This document shows positions 1-7,439 of a stretch of 20,674 nucleotides of DNA, in pieces. The notes under the pieces were generated by a model. It did no database searches and was not told where the DNA came from. It saw only the letters and a program-made list of their open reading frames with translations. Made by a program: the position numbers and the translations under genes. The stretch comes from a virus. The stretch is from positions 1-20,674 of IMG/VR virus record IMGVR_UViG_3300025125_001199; one strand, 5' to 3'. How positions within the stretch are numbered: the stretch's first letter is position 1; each line of letters starts with the position of its first letter.

Positions 1-1524
1 GGTTACTTTGGAAGTATTGATTACTTTAGACAAATTAATAACGAAAATGGGGGCCAACCTGTAAGTTATTACTTACCACAAAAATTCGCAAACAAGAGTG
101 TTAATACTGCAATGAAAATTAACCCGTACATTTCCGGGAAATATTCAGACGGAACACTTTCTGATACCGGTGAGCCATTTAGAAAGGTAAGAATAATGAA
201 TGATGGTTTGATTAACCGCGAATATGTAGGTTGGACAGGCGTTGATGCTGGAAACGAAGCTCAAGCTTATAGACAAATCGTTGGTTTTAACAAAACCGAC
301 GTTGAAGATCTTAGTGCTGGTAACTATATTATAGATACAATTGGAACAACACGCGTAGATAATCAATTTGGTGTAGGGTTTCCAACAATGATACCCGCTG
401 CTACTTATTCAACAAACGATAGATCAACATCATCGACGCTTAATATGAAAGCTATTGGAAGCATCCCCGGTAAGTTAGATCGTGTATTTGATAGATTATC
501 AAACCAAGATATATTTGATATTGATATCATGCCAGAAGGTGGATTAGGTACTATTCAAACTACAATCCAAAATACAACAAATAGTACAAATGCTAGTACG
601 CAGTTTTTTGATGATAGAGATGCTTTAACGGGAATGAATCAGTTAACAGCAACATCACCAACTCTTGGTGCGTTGGCAACAGCAGTTAGATCTGATTGGA
701 ATTCTGTTCAAACCAAATTCATTACGTTTGCTCAAAATACAAGAAAGGATTTCATTTATGTTTCCGATCCAATTAGACAAATATTTGTTCAAGGTGAAAA
801 CACCAAGGTTATTAATATACCAGGAAATACATTCCCGATAAACATATTACAACCTTTAAAGAATTGTTATTCTCTTATTAATACAAACTATGCAGCAGCT
901 TATGCTACATGGGCACAAGTTCTTGATAACAACGTATCTGGTCAAGTATGGATGCCAATGTCTGGTATAGCAGCTGCTAAATATGCACAAACAGATGCTG
1001 CCTTCGCACCATGGTATGCACCAGCCGGGTTTACAAGAGGCCTTTTAGACTCAATAAACGATGTTGCAATTTACCCGAACCAGAAACAACGTGATTCTAT
1101 ATATGATCAAACCAATACTAACCCAGTTGCATTCTTTGCGAGTGAAGGGTATGTAATTTACGGTCAAAAAACACTACAGACTAAACCAAGTGCATTTGAT
1201 AGAATTAATGTAAGAAGATTGTTCATATATCTCGAAAAACGAGTTAAAGAAACAGTTAAGTATTTCGTATTTGAACCAAATACGTTGTTTACAAGAACAA
1301 ATGTTCTTAATGTTATCAATCCTATTATGGAAGATGCAAAAAATAATGAAGGGTTATATGATTACCTTGTTGTTTGTGATGAGCGTAACAATACACCAGA
1401 AGTTATTGATGCTAATGAGCTAGTTGTTGACATTTATTTGAAACCAGTTCGAGCAGCTGAGTTCATATTGGTTAACTTCTATGCAACCAGAACTGGTCAA
1501 GACTTTAGCGAAATTGTTGGATAA
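1..1524 (+). CDS. 18: Contractile tail sheath protein, T4 gp18 family (5' end outside window)
   Basis: This is the subunit of the contractile sheath around the tail tube, which shortens on injection and drives the tube through the host envelope. The frame is open from base 1 without a stop, so about 507 residues are seen; the first in-frame ATG (112) lies inside the protein and is not the true start. T4 gp18 is about 660 residues, so roughly the last three quarters are probably present. The C-terminal 130 residues carry the conserved sheath domain: FFASEGYVIYGQKTLQ, then a DRINVRRLFIYLE segment, then the closing AAEFILVNFYATRTGQDF. The tail tube gene follows directly, as in T4-like phages. 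A terminator hairpin lies 31 bases after the stop codon. Family assignment is by remembered similarity and is strong. Confidence 0.93.
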   Translation, partial: GYFGSIDYFRQINNENGGQPVSYYLPQKFANKSVNTAMKINPYISGKYSDGTLSDTGEPFRKVRIMNDGLINREYVGWTGVDAGNEAQAYRQIVGFNKTDVEDLSAGNYIIDTIGTTRVDNQFGVGFPTMIPAATYSTNDRSTSSTLNMKAIGSIPGKLDRVFDRLSNQDIFDIDIMPEGGLGTIQTTIQNTTNSTNASTQFFDDRDALTGMNQLTATSPTLGALATAVRSDWNSVQTKFITFAQNTRKDFIYVSDPIRQIFVQGENTKVINIPGNTFPINILQPLKNCYSLINTNYAAAYATWAQVLDNNVSGQVWMPMSGIAAAKYAQTDAAFAPWYAPAGFTRGLLDSINDVAIYPNQKQRDSIYDQTNTNPVAFFASEGYVIYGQKTLQTKPSAFDRINVRRLFIYLEKRVKETVKYFVFEPNTLFTRTNVLNVINPIMEDAKNNEGLYDYLVVCDERNNTPEVIDANELVVDIYLKPVRAAEFILVNFYATRTGQDFSEIVG

Positions 1525-1548
1525 TAATCAAGCTAACTTGACTAATTT

Positions 1549-1588
1549 AAACAAACCCCGAAAATTTTCGGGGTCTTTGTTTGTTTGG
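1549..1588 (+). terminator. Rho-independent terminator after the sheath gene
   Basis: A perfect inverted repeat, CCCCGAAAA/TTTTCGGGG (1556-1573), is flanked by A-rich and T-rich arms (AAACAAA on the left, TCTTTGTTTGTTT on the right). The palindrome can fold on either strand. It separates the sheath gene from the tail tube gene, whose own promoter starts at 1589. Confidence 0.85.
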
Positions 1589-1596
1589 ATTAAATA
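1589..1596 (+). promoter_or_regulatory. T4-late-like promoter of the tail tube gene
   Basis: ATTAAATA differs at one position from the T4 late -10 consensus TATAAATA when aligned on TAAATA. It ends 5 bases before the ATG at 1602. T4 late transcripts start about 6 bases after the last A of this box, which would put +1 on the A of the start codon. No Shine-Dalgarno sequence lies between them. Confidence 0.6.
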
Positions 1597-1601
1597 TTTG
1601 T

Positions 1602-2147
1602 ATGCCAGATGTACAACAGACAATTTCTGATTTTTACAGAGTAGCAATCGAAAGAGATTTCGCAAGAGATTTTCAGTTCAGAGTGTTATCAATAGACGGC
1701 GGTGGCGCCACGGACACAACATTTGATGAAGACGACTTAGTATATTGCACAGCAGCACAGTTGCCAGAAAGAACAATATCCAACGTAGCAGTACCTTACA
1801 TGGGGCTGCAGTTTAATCTCCCCGGTAGTGTGACATACCCAGGAAGCGAAGGTTACACACTTGCATTCTATTGTGATCAAAACTCACAAATAAGACAAAA
1901 ATTTGAAGATATGTCAAGAGATATTTTCGACGATGCAACAAGCACAGGTAACTATTTTGCTCCAAGACAATCAGCATCTGTAAATCTTGTTCAACTAGAT
2001 ACTCAATTAGATGAAATAGCGAGTTATAAATTAGTTGGCACTTCTATTAGAAGTGTTGGCCCAATAGATTATAACATATCAGCTGGAACAGGAGCAACAG
2101 TCACCTTCACAGCTACAATGGCTTACCATTACTGGCAGCGAAACTAA
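1602..2147 (+). CDS. 19: Tail tube protein, T4 gp19 family
   Basis: This is the major subunit of the rigid inner tail tube through which DNA passes. The 181-residue product is close to T4 gp19 (about 163). It opens with MPDVQQTISDFYRVAIERDF and ends in TFTATMAYHYWQRN, with the AVPYMGLQFNLPGS and YPGSEGYTLAFYCD segments typical of the gp19 fold. An upstream TTG (1581) is in frame but lies in the terminator T-tract, so ATG 1602 is chosen. There is no recognisable ribosome binding site; a late-type promoter ends 5 bases before the ATG, so the message is probably leaderless. It sits between the sheath gene and baseplate genes, as expected for a tail module. Confidence 0.92.
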   Translation: MPDVQQTISDFYRVAIERDFARDFQFRVLSIDGGGATDTTFDEDDLVYCTAAQLPERTISNVAVPYMGLQFNLPGSVTYPGSEGYTLAFYCDQNSQIRQKFEDMSRDIFDDATSTGNYFAPRQSASVNLVQLDTQLDEIASYKLVGTSIRSVGPIDYNISAGTGATVTFTATMAYHYWQRN

Positions 2148-2166
2148 TTAATTTAGCCACATTTCA

Positions 2167-2174
2167 TTAAAATG
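2167..2174 (+). promoter_or_regulatory. Weak late-promoter-like box before the GNAT gene
   Basis: TTAAAATG ends 5 bases before the GTG start at 2180. This is the same spacing as the better boxes at 1589, 4337 and 4576, but the match to TATAAATA is poorer. It is supported mainly by the repeated spacing. Confidence 0.3.
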
Positions 2175-2179
2175 TATTT

Positions 2180-2539
2180 GTGAAGTGTAAAAATAACCTC
2201 CAAGTAAAAGTAACTTCAGAATTCAAAGGAGAGGTTTGGCACTTTAGACTAATGAAAATGAACAGATATAAAAATTCCGAAATAGGTAAATTAGAAGTAG
2301 ACTTTGCTCGAGAAAAAAAATATTTTGTCATTTCTTCACACGTAGATCTTAGATATAGAAACAAAGGTTTTGGTAAATTACTTTACGAAAAAGCATTAAA
2401 AAAATTTGGTAAATTAAAAACAGATTATTTCGAAGCGAGCGAAGACGCGCAACGTGTGTGGATATCGTTATGTAAAAAATATAAAAGTAAAAAATTCTTT
2501 TTTATCGGGACGCTTACCCTTTATAACAAACTTAAATAA
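2180..2539 (+). CDS. Small GNAT-family N-acetyltransferase
   Basis: This is a probable acetyl-CoA-dependent acyltransferase of 119 residues; its substrate is unknown. The GNAT acetyl-CoA loop is visible as VDLRYRNKGFGKLLYE (residues 55-70), giving R60-x2-G63-x-G65 followed by a helix, preceded by a strand-like segment KYFVISSHV. The start is GTG at 2180; no ATG gives a full-length product. The gene is embedded among tail genes and is likely expressed late with them, so a role in modifying a virion or host protein is possible but only inferred. The lysine-rich C-terminus (KKYKSKKFFF) is notable. At 119 residues it is slightly shorter than typical GNATs (about 140-160). Confidence 0.7.
   Translation: MKCKNNLQVKVTSEFKGEVWHFRLMKMNRYKNSEIGKLEVDFAREKKYFVISSHVDLRYRNKGFGKLLYEKALKKFGKLKTDYFEASEDAQRVWISLCKKYKSKKFFFIGTLTLYNKLK
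2531..2538 (+). promoter_or_regulatory. Late-promoter-like box before the TTG-started baseplate gene
   Basis: CTTAAATA ends 7 bases before the TTG at 2546 and overlaps the stop codon of the preceding gene. It contains the TAAATA core of T4 late promoters. Confidence 0.4.
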
Positions 2540-2545
2540 TTAAAA

Positions 2546-3424
2546 TTGAATAATCCTTTTACAGAAGCAATTAGAGGTTTTGGTGATAATGTATCTGCGT
2601 TATTAAAAGGTACTAACCCTTTAACACAACCATCTATTACATCATTATTTGGATTTACAGTCCCTGGGGTACCTTTAATTAGCACAAGAGATTATTTTTT
2701 AACTCAAATGGAATCGTGGTTTACCACCATACCAATGCGTACGCAATGGATGGTGTTAATTGAAAATTACCCCATTTTATTACAAACAGCTGTTATACAA
2801 AATTTAGAAAGAACTGAAGGTAATTATCACAACTTTGATATATCACAAGCAGTAAGTATTTTAAAATCGTATCCTTTGAATAAAGTAACTGGCTGTATTT
2901 TTGCTCAAGGAGCGAGTATACCGGGGTTGGAAATGTTAGAGGTAAATAGAGATAAAGCTTTTGGAGACAAACAGAGAGGGTTTATTCCTGGCCTTATAGC
3001 AACTGGTAGACAACCATTTAGTGATTTAACTTTAGAATTTAGAGAAACAAATACAAGCTTCGTTGATTTTGTTGTTAGACCTTGGACAATATTAGCTGAA
3101 CATTTTGGTATGGTAGCAAGACCACCCGGTGATCCAAGAAATGTGGGCACTACAATTACTATACTACAATTTACTAGAACATATCACAACATAGCACAAA
3201 TACCAAGAAAAATTTGGACCTTTTATAACTGTATGCCTACTTCGATTAGTAATAAAAATTTAACATACGATGCAGAAGCACTAGAAATTAATTCTACAGA
3301 ATGGGCATTTTCAAATTACGCTGTAAGAAATAATTTATATTTACCTTTACCCGATATTATTAACAAAATCAGTTCTAAAGGTTGGAAAAGTTTAATTCCT
3401 AAAATATCCCCATTTCAAAATTAG
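2546..3424 (+). CDS. Tail-tube-like baseplate protein (T4 gp48/gp54 family)
   Basis: This is a likely baseplate tail-tube initiator or cap, the adaptor between baseplate hub and tail tube. The product is 292 residues (T4 gp54 is 320). The central and C-terminal parts follow the tail-tube-fold pattern of gp54: FSDLTLEFRETNTSFVDFVV (strand plus helix), then PRKIWTFYNCMPTSISNKNL and LTYDAEALEINSTEWAFSNY, which parallels the 'SxxxLxYD...F.V.FAY' ending of gp54. The N-terminus MNNPFTEAIRGFGDNVSALL is probably amphipathic. The only start that preserves it is TTG at 2546; the next in-frame ATG would remove about 50 residues. Whether it is gp48 or gp54 cannot be settled by eye. Confidence 0.62.
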   Translation: MNNPFTEAIRGFGDNVSALLKGTNPLTQPSITSLFGFTVPGVPLISTRDYFLTQMESWFTTIPMRTQWMVLIENYPILLQTAVIQNLERTEGNYHNFDISQAVSILKSYPLNKVTGCIFAQGASIPGLEMLEVNRDKAFGDKQRGFIPGLIATGRQPFSDLTLEFRETNTSFVDFVVRPWTILAEHFGMVARPPGDPRNVGTTITILQFTRTYHNIAQIPRKIWTFYNCMPTSISNKNLTYDAEALEINSTEWAFSNYAVRNNLYLPLPDIINKISSKGWKSLIPKISPFQN

Positions 3425-3428
3425 GATC

Positions 3429-3456
3429 TTGACTATTTTAAAATAGATTATATTAT
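3429..3456 (+). promoter_or_regulatory. Sigma70-type promoter TTGACT-16-TATTAT
   Basis: The -35 is TTGACT (3429-3434), the spacer is 16 bases and the -10 is TATTAT (3451-3456). The -10 ends 6 bases before the ATG at 3463, so transcription should start at or next to the start codon. There is no Shine-Dalgarno sequence. Confidence 0.6.
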
Positions 3457-3462
3457 TAGCAA

Positions 3463-4338
3463 ATGGTAAACACCTACATGTACCCTGTCATTATTACAAG
3501 CGATAGGCAAGTAACATGTAGAGAAATAACTAACTATGAATATAAAAACATTTTAAAATTTATTAAAAATGAGGACGACGAAAATCTTTGCAACTATTTT
3601 GAATTTTTGGTATACGATATTTGCAAAACACAGTGTTCATTAAACTACATAGATAAAATTTTAATTTTACTCTCTTCTAGAATCATATCAATTGGTGAAA
3701 ATATAATCATAACGGGTAAAACAGATATTCAAAACACTATATCATTAAGCAACGTATCCAAAACTATAATAGAAAATTATGTACCTGAAATTAAAGAAAT
3801 AGAAGATAAAGAAAATAACATAAAAGTAGAAATTAGTTATCCTTACTTAATTAGCAATAGAGATTTGTTATATGATAAAATATATTCAATCTCTATTGCA
3901 GGCAATAAGGTTATCATGAATGATACTGAACCTGAAATGAGAGATAAAATTTTGAATTATATACCAGCCAAATTAACAAAAAAGATAATGAGAAATATTA
4001 AAAGCGATTCTAACTATAAACAAATAAAACTGTTTTCATGGGTTTACGAAGAAGGTCAAAAAATTGACTTTTATTTTTCATTTAATTCAAAACAAAATTT
4101 TGATTTTTTAAAAGCGTGTTTTAGTGAGGATTTAAAAAATATATATTACTATGAATATCTATGTTGTAGCAAATTACATATACCGTTATCAGATTTTTTA
4201 TACCACATGAGTCCTGTTGAATCTATATTACAGATAAAGACATTAGCAAAAGAAATAAAAGAACAAAACGACGCACAGAAAAAAGCCAACGAAACAAAAC
4301 CGATCACGCCTCAGCCTGGATTAGGCGCACCCCGGTAA
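3463..4338 (+). CDS. Putative baseplate hub protein, possibly T4 gp26-like
   Basis: This 291-residue protein is not firmly recognised. It lies immediately after the gp48/54-like gene in a tail/baseplate block. Its length, lack of signal peptide or membrane segments, and C-terminal pattern (YYYEYLCCSKLHIPLSDFLY followed by MSPVES) resemble the small hub proteins of the gp26 type in marine T4-like phages. The last 30 residues are charged and then Pro-rich (ETKPITPQPGLGAPR) and look disordered. A TTGACT-16-TATTAT promoter stands 6 bases before the ATG, so it may be transcribed separately from the late tail genes. It could instead be a chaperone or an unrelated protein; a profile search against T4 gp26 (baseplate) would decide. 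Confidence 0.45.
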   Translation: MVNTYMYPVIITSDRQVTCREITNYEYKNILKFIKNEDDENLCNYFEFLVYDICKTQCSLNYIDKILILLSSRIISIGENIIITGKTDIQNTISLSNVSKTIIENYVPEIKEIEDKENNIKVEISYPYLISNRDLLYDKIYSISIAGNKVIMNDTEPEMRDKILNYIPAKLTKKIMRNIKSDSNYKQIKLFSWVYEEGQKIDFYFSFNSKQNFDFLKACFSEDLKNIYYYEYLCCSKLHIPLSDFLYHMSPVESILQIKTLAKEIKEQNDAQKKANETKPITPQPGLGAPR

Positions 4339-4344
4339 TAAATG
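4337..4344 (+). promoter_or_regulatory. Late-promoter-like box AATAAATG
   Basis: This box overlaps the TAA stop codon of the preceding gene and ends 5 bases before the ATG at 4350. It has the same spacing as at 1589 and 4576. Confidence 0.45.
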
Positions 4345-4349
4345 ATTGT

Positions 4350-4577
4350 ATGGCACTTGAAACTGACGAAATCAAAAAAATCAATGATCTTTATAAAGAA
4401 CTAGATCAAAAAGAGCTGAAAATTCAAAGTATTGATAATAATTTAGTTACAGCTCAAAATACAGTTAACTTTTTAAATCAATCTATTGAAAACTATAAAG
4501 AAGTTATTTCTGAACTATCTGGTAAATTAGATACGGTTATAGACCTGTTAACAAAAACATCAAAAGCTAAAAAGTAA
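4350..4577 (+). CDS. Small coiled-coil protein of unknown function
   Basis: This 75-residue, highly charged, almost wholly helical protein has heptad-like spacing of I, L and V from about residue 8 to 68 (for example KKINDLYKELDQKELKIQSI and ELSGKLDTVIDLLTK), so an extended coiled coil is likely. It ends in a lysine-rich tail (KTSKAKK). There is no signal peptide or membrane segment. It sits in the late structural block and is preceded by a late-type box with 5-base spacing to its ATG. It may be a small structural or assembly factor, but no family is recognised. Confidence 0.7.
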   Translation: MALETDEIKKINDLYKELDQKELKIQSIDNNLVTAQNTVNFLNQSIENYKEVISELSGKLDTVIDLLTKTSKAKK

Positions 4578-4583
4578 TAAATA
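4576..4583 (+). promoter_or_regulatory. Late-promoter-like box AATAAATA
   Basis: AATAAATA is a 7/8-type match to TATAAATA. It overlaps the stop codon of the preceding gene and ends 5 bases before the ATG at 4589, predicting +1 on the start codon. Confidence 0.55.
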
Positions 4584-4588
4584 CTTTT

Positions 4589-4834
4589 ATGCCTGATGAG
4601 CTACTCACTGTAGATATACATAACGATTATACGTTAAAAACAATCGACATTAGGTCGGGTGCCATTAAAACTATTAGACAAGTAGGTGGTAAAATTATTA
4701 GAGGTCCCGTTTTAATCGGACGAGACAGCGTTTCAATTACAGTAGAAACACCAACGGGAAAAATAGGAAAAATTTTAAAATTACCCAATCTTCTTATTGT
4801 AAAATCATTTCCCGCAGGCGATGGTTCGACTTGA
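4589..4834 (+). CDS. Small beta-rich protein of unknown function
   Basis: This 81-residue protein has alternating hydrophobic and polar residues typical of beta strands (TLKTIDIRSGAIKTIRQVGG and VLIGRDSVSITVETPTGKIG). It has no membrane segment, signal peptide or cysteine. It may be a small structural protein, because it lies in the tail block behind a late-type promoter box. The start codon has no ribosome binding site. Its TGA stop codon is contained in the TTGACT -35 box of the next gene. No family is recognised. Confidence 0.65.
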   Translation: MPDELLTVDIHNDYTLKTIDIRSGAIKTIRQVGGKIIRGPVLIGRDSVSITVETPTGKIGKILKLPNLLIVKSFPAGDGST

Positions 4835-4858
4835 CTTATTTAAATTATACTTTAATAT
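4831..4858 (+). promoter_or_regulatory. Sigma70-type promoter TTGACT-16-TAATAT
   Basis: TTGACT (4831-4836), 16 bases, TAATAT (4853-4858), then 6 bases to the ATG at 4865. The -35 contains the TGA stop codon (4832-4834) of the upstream gene. Confidence 0.55.
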
Positions 4859-4864
4859 ATGTCT

Positions 4865-5401
4865 ATGAACCCGTTACTAACGAGCTTAAGTGAACACAAA
4901 ATAGATAATGAAAAATACCGTATATCAACGGAATTTTTTACAAACTACTCTTTTTTGTTTTATGGCTTTGAGATAAAAAATAAATTTGACGAATCTAGGC
5001 TTCTTATAAACAAAAAAATATCACCAATAAAATTTTCACATTTAGTACGTACTAACGAAGGTATTAAAATCAAACATTTTTATGGTGTAATATGTAAAGG
5101 GAACGCTATATATAGAATCATTTCTAAAAAATTAGCTTACGCATCACACAAAGAAAAATATACAATGAGCTTTGATAACTACAGACATATGATGTCTGAG
5201 TTTAATGTTAGCACTAGCAGCAGCTATGGTAAATATTCAATAGGTTTGTATCCTTTTGATAGCCTTTCTGATATGTCAGATAATGTTAAATTTAATTATG
5301 AAGATTTTTTTGCAAATAAAGATATTCCATTCTATGAAAGAATGGCTGGTTTAACTTCTTATATAGTTTGTGATACATCTAACCTAATAGAAGAAATCTA
5401 A
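4865..5401 (+). CDS. Protein of unknown function (178 residues)
   Basis: The gene is not recognised. The product is soluble and mixed alpha/beta, with aromatic-rich segments (TEFFTNYSFLFYGFEIKNKF), a central Ser-rich stretch (NVSTSSSYGKYSIG) and no signal peptide. Two ATG codons are possible, at 4859 and 4865. The second is preferred because it lies 6 bases after the -10 of the TTGACT-16-TAATAT promoter, the spacing seen at other starts here, while the first would lie immediately against the -10. It closes the tail block, and a 181-base gap follows. A structural role is possible but not shown. Confidence 0.65.
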   Translation: MNPLLTSLSEHKIDNEKYRISTEFFTNYSFLFYGFEIKNKFDESRLLINKKISPIKFSHLVRTNEGIKIKHFYGVICKGNAIYRIISKKLAYASHKEKYTMSFDNYRHMMSEFNVSTSSSYGKYSIGLYPFDSLSDMSDNVKFNYEDFFANKDIPFYERMAGLTSYIVCDTSNLIEEI

Positions 5402-5582
5402 TATTTATTAAAAATCATACAAAAAGTTCATTTTTGATTAAATAGAAACAATTTGCAAAAGGGAAATTAACTCAAACTAGCTAACCACCTAGGGGGTCTT
5501 TACTTTACCCAAAAAAACCCTAAAAAAATCAAAAATTCCGGTGTAAAAACCGGGTTAAGAGCTTAAATTAAGACATATCAAG
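5402..5582. other. Intergenic region before nrdJ, with short hairpins and a lone late-type box
   Basis: No gene is visible in these 181 bases. An ATTAAATA box at 5437-5444 resembles the late promoters but has no start codon at the usual distance. TAGGG (5490-5494) can pair with CCCTA (5518-5522), enclosing GGT/ACC. CCGGT (5538-5542) pairs with ACCGG (5549-5553) around a six-base loop. Neither is followed by a T-run, so they do not look like terminators. Nothing resembling a cobalamin riboswitch B12 box was seen, although the downstream gene is a B12 enzyme. Confidence 0.4.
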
Positions 5583-7439
5583 ATGGACATTTCAACGAAA
5601 ATACTTTCAGACATAACAGTACATAACAAGTATGCAAAATATTTAGAAAAACAACAAAGACGCGAAACATGGAATGAAATCGTTTCAAGAAATAAAAAAA
5701 TGCACATTAAAAAATATCCTAAATTAAAAGATGAAATAAACAATGTGTATAAATTAGTAACAGCCAAAAAAGTATTACCTTCTATGAGATCGCTTCAATT
5801 TGGAGGTGCTCCTATTGATAGAAACCCATCTAAAATTTTTAATTGTGCTTACTTACCTTGTGACGATTATCGTTCATTTAGTGAAGCAATGTTCTTATTG
5901 TTAGGAGGAACAGGTGTTGGTTATTCGGTTCAAACGCATCACGTCGACCAATTATCCGAAATAAACAAACCAAACGATAAAAGAACAAGAAGGTATCTAA
6001 TTGGTGATTCAATCGAAGGTTGGGCAGACGCAGTAAAAGCCTTATTAGAATGTTATTTCAAAGGATTATCTAAAATTCGTTTCGACTATAGCGATATTAG
6101 ACCTAAAGGAGCATTATTAGTAACATCAGGGGGTAAAGCTCCTGGTCCTCAACCACTAAGAGAATGTTTAGTCAAAATAGACGGTATTTTATCACAAAAA
6201 GAAGATAATAGCAAATTAACATCAATTGAATGTCATGATATTATGTGTCACATGGCTGACGCAGTACTAGCGGGTGGTATAAGAAGAGCAGCTATGATTT
6301 CCCTCTTCTCTGCTGATGATGATGAAATGATCGCATGTAAAGCAGGTAATTGGTGGGAAAAGAATGCGCAAAGAGGGAGAGCTAATAATTCAGCTGTATT
6401 AATGCGTCATAAAATTACTAAAGATTATTTTTTAAACTTATGGAAGAGAATAGAAGCTTCTGGATCAGGTGAACCGGGGTTTTATTTCTCAAATGATAAA
6501 GATTGGGGTACCAATCCTTGTTGTGAAATTGGGCTAAGACCATACCAATTCTGTAATCTCACAGAAATTAATGCAAGTAACATAAAAGATCAAAAAGATC
6601 TTGAAGAACGAGCTCGAGCAGCAGCATTTATTGGTACATTGCAAGCTTCATATACAGACTTTCACTATCTTCGTCCTATATGGCAAAGAAACACAGAAAA
6701 AGATGCGTTATTAGGTGTCAGTATGACAGGTATAGGTTCAGGAGCAGTACTTAGCTTAAATTTAAAAGCAACAGCAGAAGCAGTTAAAAAAGAAAATTCA
6801 AGAGTTGCAAAAATTATAGGAATAAACGAAGCAGCAAGAACTACTTGTGTTAAACCTGCAGGCACAACTTCACTAGTGTTAGGTACCTCTTCTGGTATCC
6901 ATGCATGGCACAATGATCATTATATTCGTAGAATTCGTGTCGGTAAAAATGAAGCACTTTATAATTACCTTCATTCAAATCATAAGGATTTAGTGGAAGA
7001 TGAATTTTTTAGACCGCACGACACTGCCGTCATTGGTGTACCTCAAAGAGCACCAGACGGTGCAATTTATAGAACAGAATCAGCTTTACAATTATTAACT
7101 AGAATTAAAAAAATTACTGACGAATGGGTATCAAATGGTCATAGAAAAGGTGCAAACAAACACAATGTATCAGCAACCATATCTATTAGAGAACACGAAT
7201 GGACAGATGTGGGTGAATGGATGTGGGGAAACACAGCTTCATTTAATGGGTTGTCTGTATTACCATATGAAGGGGGATCATATAAACAAGCCCCCTTTGA
7301 AGATTGCTCAAAAGAAACTTATGAAGCATTAATTAGTTCTTTAAAGAACGTAGACTTAACTCTTGTAAGAGAAGGAGCTGATGATACAGTCCTTTCCAAT
7401 GAACTAGCATGTGCTGGTGGAGCTTGTGAGATTTCATAG
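5583..7439 (+). CDS. nrdJ: Adenosylcobalamin-dependent class II ribonucleotide reductase (monomeric RTPR type)
   Basis: The enzyme reduces ribonucleoside triphosphates to deoxyribonucleotides using a B12-generated thiyl radical, supplying dNTPs for phage DNA synthesis without oxygen or a small subunit. The product is 618 residues, shorter than Lactobacillus RTPR (about 739). Visible motifs are NCAYLP with C88 (one of the redox pair), NPCCEIGL with N311, C313 (thiyl radical) and E315, then QFCNLTEIN, the phosphate loop KPAGTTS (423-429), and the C-terminal reducing pair C610/C615 in CAGGACEIS. All catalytic residues appear intact. The start ATG has no clear ribosome binding site. The next gene's GTG overlaps its stop codon by one base. 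Its placement directly after tail genes, away from other replication genes, is unusual. Confidence 0.93.
   Translation: MDISTKILSDITVHNKYAKYLEKQQRRETWNEIVSRNKKMHIKKYPKLKDEINNVYKLVTAKKVLPSMRSLQFGGAPIDRNPSKIFNCAYLPCDDYRSFSEAMFLLLGGTGVGYSVQTHHVDQLSEINKPNDKRTRRYLIGDSIEGWADAVKALLECYFKGLSKIRFDYSDIRPKGALLVTSGGKAPGPQPLRECLVKIDGILSQKEDNSKLTSIECHDIMCHMADAVLAGGIRRAAMISLFSADDDEMIACKAGNWWEKNAQRGRANNSAVLMRHKITKDYFLNLWKRIEASGSGEPGFYFSNDKDWGTNPCCEIGLRPYQFCNLTEINASNIKDQKDLEERARAAAFIGTLQASYTDFHYLRPIWQRNTEKDALLGVSMTGIGSGAVLSLNLKATAEAVKKENSRVAKIIGINEAARTTCVKPAGTTSLVLGTSSGIHAWHNDHYIRRIRVGKNEALYNYLHSNHKDLVEDEFFRPHDTAVIGVPQRAPDGAIYRTESALQLLTRIKKITDEWVSNGHRKGANKHNVSATISIREHEWTDVGEWMWGNTASFNGLSVLPYEGGSYKQAPFEDCSKETYEALISSLKNVDLTLVREGADDTVLSNELACAGGACEIS

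Noticed and set aside
5402-5410. Minus-strand late promoter (TAATAAATA on the reverse strand)
   Set aside because: It would read into the 3' end of the upstream gene, where no convincing minus-strand gene exists.
5402-5582. Cobalamin riboswitch in front of the B12-dependent nrdJ
   Set aside because: No B12-box-like conserved core and too little structure. Only short AT-rich hairpins are present.
5583-7439. Intein or frameshift in nrdJ to explain its short length
   Set aside because: All motifs are in frame and in order. The shorter length looks like missing peripheral segments, not a break.
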